9,773 nt of DNA from Deltaproteobacteria bacterium (GTDB lineage: Bacteria > Desulfobacterota > Desulfarculia > Adiutricales > Adiutricaceae). Below are positions 6,828 to 9,773 of this stretch, one piece after another. The notes under the pieces are model-generated. The model ran no database searches. It was not told the origin of the DNA and was given only the letters and a program-made list of their open reading frames with translations. The DNA lies in contig JAITQT010000427.1 of the NCBI GenBank assembly GCA_031288745.1, positions 1-9,773 on the forward strand. Reading direction: 5' to 3'. The translations under genes and the position numbers were made by a program. Every line of letters begins with the position of its first letter. Positions within the stretch are counted from its first letter, which is position 1.

Positions 6828-7232
6828 TTAGTTTTCTGGCGAAAAGCCGTTTAGCCGCCACCAATCTAGATCGTTTAAGAATTCGGCGCAGGAGAGCGGC
6901 GCTTGGGCCAATGGGGTAGCCACAGTATCATAGATTAGATGAAGAGCTAGCTGACCGTTAGATAGTGAGAGGATAGAACGGCGCCGGAGGCTGGCTGCGG
7001 CCGCCAGACGGCATAGTTTTCTAGCTAGTTCGTCGGCCTCAACTTTATCTTCTGGCAACAGGCCTAAAGGGGCCTCGAAGGCCATGGTTTTATTGTCGAA
7101 ATTTTTAAGAGTGAAGCTAAGGCCGTCTTCAAGCTCGAATTTAACACTATCACTGCGCATGGTCACATTTTTTTGCCAACCTGCGGCAGTGCAAAGTTCG
7201 GCTGATATATCTTCTAACGAGAGTAAAGCCAC
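6828..7232 (-). CDS. Class I T3SS chaperone-like protein, CesT/SycE fold, 134 residues
   Basis: Length and layout match small acidic class I secretion chaperones. There is an N-terminal helix (about 5-18), strands with VKFELEDGLSFTLKNFDNKTMAFEAPLG (about 29-56), the turn LPED before a helix of ADELARKLCRLAAAASL (about 66-82), strands SILSLSNGQLALHLIYDTV (about 86-104), and a C-terminal helix with LNDLDWWR. This is the CesT/SycE/DspF order of helix-strands-helix-strands-helix. The family binds the N-terminal part of a secreted partner as a dimer. The start chosen is GTG at 7232, with GAGAGG 7 nt upstream directly after the SctB stop. A TTG at 7253 would add seven residues and overlap SctB. Lying between the small translocator and the needle, its client may be one of them, or an effector encoded elsewhere. 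That is inference. Confidence 0.7.
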   Translation of the reverse strand: MALLSLEDISAELCTAAGWQKNVTMRSDSVKFELEDGLSFTLKNFDNKTMAFEAPLGLLPEDKVEADELARKLCRLAAAASLRRRSILSLSNGQLALHLIYDTVATPLAQAPLSCAEFLNDLDWWRLNGFSPEN

Positions 7233-7239
7233 GCTTACG

Positions 7240-7245
7240 CCTCTC
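7240..7245 (-). promoter_or_regulatory. Ribosome-binding site deciding the class I chaperone start
   Basis: GAGAGG sits directly after the SctB TAA (7246-7248) and 7 nt before GTG at 7232. The 7-nt spacing matches those of sctE, sctB and sctF, which supports this start over TTG at 7253. Confidence 0.75.
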
Positions 7246-8028
7246 TTAACCAAGTATCTTGGCTCTAGTCTGGTTAGTGTTTTGGGCTATAGCTTCGGCG
7301 GCGGAGATAGATTTTTTGATCAGATCCATTAGCTGTTCGTCAAACTTTTTAGAGATATCTATCTGGGTTCTGAGCTTTTCGATATCCCCCTCCATTTCTT
7401 TAATCTCAGCGTCGGTTTGGGTACCTAGATAAGAACCGACTGCCCCGGAGATTTGGCCGGCCCCATCGATGGATTTGGTGTATCCGCTATAGGCGGTGTT
7501 AGCGGCCATGGCTTGCTGGTCAGTGAGTGTTCCAGCCCTTAGGCCTTTAGCAGTGGAAATCCCACCGAAGGATGAAACGGCTCCGCCGGCTATAGTGGCG
7601 GCCCCGGAGATGACCCCGGTGATGAGCTGCTTGACAGCCTTTGAGCGGATCTCGTCTGCTTGATCGTTTAAGCTGGCGACGGTCAAATCGCTTATGGCCC
7701 AGGTAGTCTCTTGGGCCTGGCGGCGCTGCTCGGCCGCATCTTTAGTTATTAAACTCATTATTAAGGCCCCTGGGGAGGCCATGCCGTCAATGAGAAATAA
7801 GGCGGAGGTGATGTCGCTAGTCTTGGGGGGGGTGAGAGTGGGTTTATCGGGGTCACCCATTAAGTGGTAGACGGTTAGGCCTTGGGCCGCTAAGAGCTTT
7901 TCAAAGTCTTCAACCGTAAAATCTTCGCGCTGTTCGGGTGATAGGGCTGCGTATGATTTTTCAACTTCTTGGGCTTGCTCGGGTGTTAAACCGTATTTTT
8001 GGATTAAAGTACTAATATCCATGGACAT
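7246..8028 (-). CDS. sctB: Small T3SS translocator, YopD/IpaC/EspB type, 260 residues
   Basis: The protein has the layout of the second pore-forming translocator. A polar N-terminal region (1-70) includes a helical segment with TPEQAQEVEKSYAALSPEQ. A middle helix (98-132: DAAEQRRQAQETTWAISDL, then QADEIRSKAVK) resembles the stretch just before the membrane segment in YopD/IpaC-like proteins. There is one Gly/Ala-rich hydrophobic span (about 133-157: LITGVISGAATIAGGAVSSFGGI) and a C-terminal amphipathic coiled coil (about 204-255). The family inserts with SctE into the host membrane to form the translocation pore. The start ATG at 8028 has CGGAG 7 nt upstream; Met3 is a less likely start. It follows sctE by 57 nt. 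The length is near that of YopD (about 300) and EspB. There is no cleavable signal peptide, as expected for a T3SS substrate. Confidence 0.85.
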   Translation of the reverse strand: MSMDISTLIQKYGLTPEQAQEVEKSYAALSPEQREDFTVEDFEKLLAAQGLTVYHLMGDPDKPTLTPPKTSDITSALFLIDGMASPGALIMSLITKDAAEQRRQAQETTWAISDLTVASLNDQADEIRSKAVKQLITGVISGAATIAGGAVSSFGGISTAKGLRAGTLTDQQAMAANTAYSGYTKSIDGAGQISGAVGSYLGTQTDAEIKEMEGDIEKLRTQIDISKKFDEQLMDLIKKSISAAEAIAQNTNQTRAKILG

Positions 8029-8035
8029 AGCTAAA

Positions 8036-8066
8036 CTCCGTTAATATTAAAACGCCGTTTGGGGCG
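8036..8066 (-). promoter_or_regulatory. sctB leader: RBS, AT palindrome and weak hairpin
   Basis: The 57-nt gap before sctB holds a 4-bp CGCC/GGCG hairpin (8053-8056/8063-8066), then TTTT, the palindrome ttaatattaa (8041-8050), and the Shine-Dalgarno CGGAG (8036-8040). The hairpin is too short to be a strong terminator. It may stabilise or pace the mRNA between the two translocators. Confidence 0.4.
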
Positions 8067-8085
8067 GAATTTGTTAGACAATTTT

Positions 8086-9093
8086 TTAAGCTAAGGCTGG
8101 GGTTTTTCCGGATAAGAGGGTTTCCTGGGCCTGGTTGCTCTGCTCGATTATTTCGCTTACGCCGGAGACGAGTTTTTCGAATTTTTCCAAGATAAATTTT
8201 AGGAAAGCTTCCTCGGTCTCCATGGCCGTGAGGATCTTTTGGAGTAGGGCCTCCAGTTCCTTCATGTCGGCCTGGTTTTGGGCTATATCGTGATCGACTA
8301 TGGCCGAGCAGATGGCCACCGACCCTTGTCCGATCATGTTAACGCCGTTAACAATGTTGGTGACGGTCTGAACTTTAGAGAGGATGCTGGTGATTTGACT
8401 GGCAGCTGCGGCGACTCCGCCACCGGCGGCTGCACCGAAACTTAGGACCATAGTGATGGCCATTAGAGCCATATTGACGCCAAAGCCGATCCACTTAGCC
8501 GTTTCTTCGTCGGCTCCGCAGGCTTTGGCAATCTCGGCTACCCCAGCGCTAATGCTATATTTTCCGTCGCTAGCCTCTGAAACAATGCTATCGACAACCA
8601 TTATGGCCATCATAACGCCAGCGGCGACCAACAAAGGATTCCCCGTCACGGCCCCTAGGGCGATTGTGGCTATAGAGGCTAAGGCCCCTACGGCCATACC
8701 GATGTATTTAAAGATTTTCTGAAAAACGCTCAGCTTTTCCTGCTCTCGCATCTTTTCTAAGTTATCGCCAATCTCTTGAAGTTTTTTATCATTCGCCTCC
8801 TTGCGCTGCTCAGCCTTTGCTTTAAGGGTCTCGGAGCTAACTTTAACCGTAGTCTCCCTTTCCTTAGAGCCCAAAGCCTCAACCAGCACCTCTAAAGAAA
8901 GGCCGGAGGCCAATAGCGGGGCGGCTAGTTCCGGCCGCTCTTGTAAGAAGGCGATAAGGTTATCGACGGTAAAGGCGGGAGGCAAGACCTCTTCGGTCGA
9001 GGAGGTGGTTTGGGTCCCTTGAAGTCCAGTCTCGTTAATTGGATCTGTCGTAGTAGTGGGCGTGGTGGTTTGGGTTGGTTCTATGGTGGCCAT
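8086..9093 (-). CDS. sctE: Large hydrophobic T3SS translocator, IpaB/YopB/SseC type, 335 residues
   Basis: The domain order fits the SctE translocators. A disordered Thr/Pro-rich N-terminus (1-36) precedes a region with FTVDNLIAFLQERPELAAPLL (41-61) and a charged coiled coil (about 85-122). A long Ala/Gly-rich hydrophobic hairpin follows (about 124-172, FQKIFKYIGMAVGALASIATIAL then NPLLVAAGVMMAIMVVDSI). A second hydrophobic span lies at about 201-232 (WIGFGVNMALMAITMVLSFGAAAGGG), and the helical C-terminus runs 260-325. This hydrophobic core with the VFxKIFxxIG entry is typical of IpaB, SipB, YopB, EspD and SseC. It is on the short side (YopB about 400, IpaB about 580). Proteins of this kind are held by the SycD-type chaperone, encoded just upstream, and form the pore with SctB. 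Start ATG with AGAGG 7 nt upstream. Confidence 0.9.
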   Translation of the reverse strand: MATIEPTQTTTPTTTTDPINETGLQGTQTTSSTEEVLPPAFTVDNLIAFLQERPELAAPLLASGLSLEVLVEALGSKERETTVKVSSETLKAKAEQRKEANDKKLQEIGDNLEKMREQEKLSVFQKIFKYIGMAVGALASIATIALGAVTGNPLLVAAGVMMAIMVVDSIVSEASDGKYSISAGVAEIAKACGADEETAKWIGFGVNMALMAITMVLSFGAAAGGGVAAAASQITSILSKVQTVTNIVNGVNMIGQGSVAICSAIVDHDIAQNQADMKELEALLQKILTAMETEEAFLKFILEKFEKLVSGVSEIIEQSNQAQETLLSGKTPALA

Positions 9094-9100
9094 GATGTTG

Positions 9101-9105
9101 CCTCT
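9101..9105 (-). promoter_or_regulatory. sctE ribosome-binding site
   Basis: AGAGG lies 7 nt before ATG at 9093, supporting the full 335-residue reading. No promoter could be identified in the 54-nt gap after the SycD-type gene, so sctE is probably co-transcribed with it. Confidence 0.7.
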
Positions 9106-9147
9106 ATTTAATTTAAGATATAGGTTATGGGCGTTTTTAGTAAGAGC

Positions 9148-9666
9148 TTAGTTAGAGGCCTTGGCTTTGGCCTGAGCCTCGACTAATTCGATCATCTTTC
9201 TAGCTTTAGCCTTGACGGCCTCGTGAGCTGAATCACCTTCTTGACCTAGAGCTTGCAAGCAGCTCCAAGAACCCAAAGCCCCTTGAGTGTCGCCGTCTTT
9301 TAGTAAGCAGATACCCGCGAAATAAAAGGGAGTCGGATCGCATAAGCCCTCGTTGAGGGCCGCCACGCTATAAACGTCGGCCGCCAAACGGTACTTCTCT
9401 CTAGCTTGGAGCGCCGCTCCCAAGCCCATCCAAAATCGCGAGTCGTAATAGTCGTAGAAACAAAGTAACTTGAAAGCTGATTCGGCCTCTTTAAACTTAC
9501 CTGTTTTGTAGAGGCTATGGGCTACCGAGTAGATGGCCTCTATTTGTTTACGGTCAATGCCGCTAACCTCGGCGGGTGTGAGCCCGTTTTTGAGAGCCTC
9601 ACACATAGCCCTAATGTCGTCGTCAGTAAAGGGATTGGAGAAGTCAAGGTTAGGCGAATTTGGCAT
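9148..9666 (-). CDS. sycD: Class II T3SS chaperone for translocators, SycD/LcrH/IpgC type, 172 residues
   Basis: Three tandem TPR-like helical pairs span about residues 41-140. The stretch IYSVAHSLYKTGKFKEAESAF (45-65) followed by LLCFYDYYDSRFWMGLGAALQ (68-88) closely follows the LcrH/SycD pattern (Y-x-x-G-K/Y...F...C..D..DSRF..GLGA). AADVYSVAALNEGLCDPTPFYFAGICLL (95-122) is the third repeat. The protein is cytoplasmic and binds the translocators SctE and SctB through the concave TPR face, keeping them soluble and unassembled. In Yersinia and Shigella relatives it also takes part in gene regulation, which nothing here shows. The N-terminal helix FTDDDIRAMCEALKNG is usual for the family. Start ATG with AAGGAAG 4 nt upstream. 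The translocator genes follow directly, the common chaperone-translocator order. The Ala/Lys tail is a little longer than average. Confidence 0.93.
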   Translation of the reverse strand: MPNSPNLDFSNPFTDDDIRAMCEALKNGLTPAEVSGIDRKQIEAIYSVAHSLYKTGKFKEAESAFKLLCFYDYYDSRFWMGLGAALQAREKYRLAADVYSVAALNEGLCDPTPFYFAGICLLKDGDTQGALGSWSCLQALGQEGDSAHEAVKAKARKMIELVEAQAKAKASN

Positions 9667-9670
9667 CTAG

Positions 9671-9677
9671 CTTCCTT
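9671..9677 (-). promoter_or_regulatory. SycD-type chaperone ribosome-binding site
   Basis: AAGGAAG ends 4 nt before the ATG at 9666. In the 56 nt between the preceding stop and this gene I see no convincing -35/-10 pair, so the promoter is probably farther right, outside the window. Confidence 0.7.
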
Positions 9678-9722
9678 TCGAGGCGAGGGTTCGCACGAGG
9701 CTTAATTGGTACAAGCCGTTTA

Positions 9723-9773
9723 TCAACCTTTGGCGATAGTGCTTAGAGTTTGGTTAGACTGTTGAATAGCGGT
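9723..9773 (-). CDS. C-terminus of an upstream gene, partial
   Basis: The last 16 codons at the window edge read TAIQQSNQTLSTIAKG and end at TGA (9723-9725). The composition (Gln, Ser, Thr, Leu in an amphipathic helix) is what needle-tip, rod or other secreted T3SS subunits show at their C-termini. The position directly upstream of the SycD-type chaperone suits a tip protein (SctA) or another secreted component. The fragment is too short to identify the family, and a chance open end cannot be excluded. Confidence 0.5.
   Translation of the reverse strand, partial: TAIQQSNQTLSTIAKG

Noticed and set aside
6800..6845. GGCC-rich small hairpins between the chaperone and needle genes
   Set aside because: Stems of 4-5 bp with long loops and no T-tract; no more than expected by chance in this GGCC-rich sequence.
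6784..6864. N-terminal extension of the needle frame (27 residues)
   Set aside because: It overlaps the chaperone gene, is basic and unlike needle proteins, and the ATG at 6783 has a good ribosome-binding site.
7233..7253. TTG start for the class I chaperone
   Set aside because: GTG at 7232 has GAGAGG at 7-nt spacing; the TTG start would overlap sctB and has no better site.

Overview
The window carries a minus-strand gene cluster for the export and translocation end of a type III secretion system (T3SS), continuing into three non-secretion genes. To its left lies a gene-poor stretch with the 5' part of a group II intron. The genes imply a Gram-negative bacterium that contacts or lives in eukaryotic cells. 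I cannot name the species. The heavy use of the Leu codon CTA and of the tetranucleotide CTAG is unlike most well-known proteobacteria and should help place it. A Desulfobacterota-type host is only a guess.

Layout in the direction of transcription (right to left): the last 16 codons of an unidentified gene (9723-9773); a SycD/LcrH/IpgC-type class II chaperone (9148-9666); the large hydrophobic translocator SctE (8086-9093); the small translocator SctB (7246-8028); a CesT-like class I chaperone (6828-7232, GTG start); the needle subunit SctF (6541-6783); an ABC_sub_bind-type periplasmic binding protein (5171-6544); an 825-residue fusion of periplasmic sensor-like regions to an MFS transporter (2697-5174); and a 477-residue protein I do not recognise (1267-2700). 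The five T3SS genes have clear Shine-Dalgarno sites. The last three genes lack good ones, and each starts inside the stop codon of the gene before it (ATGA, ATGA, GTGA).

The most striking signal is a 14-bp hairpin followed by an 18-nt T-rich tract on the coding strand (6430-6478). This is a textbook intrinsic terminator, but it lies inside the signal-peptide codons of the binding protein, about 60 nt after the needle stop codon. It probably separates high expression of the T3SS genes from low expression of the three distal genes. Because the binding protein can only be read through the hairpin, its own translation may relieve termination.

Inferred cooperation: the two chaperones hold translocators (and perhaps needle or effector subunits) before export; SctF forms the needle; SctE and SctB form the host-membrane pore. 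The binding protein has no ABC permease or ATPase gene here and may deliver its ligand to the periplasmic part of the MFS fusion. Why this module is translationally tied to the needle gene is unknown.

The left 1.27 kb holds the 5' part of a group II intron (437 to about 785, plus strand) with no reverse transcriptase or domain V in view, one orphan 76-residue reading frame, and otherwise no convincing genes. I saw no tRNA, rRNA, CRISPR array or insertion sequence.
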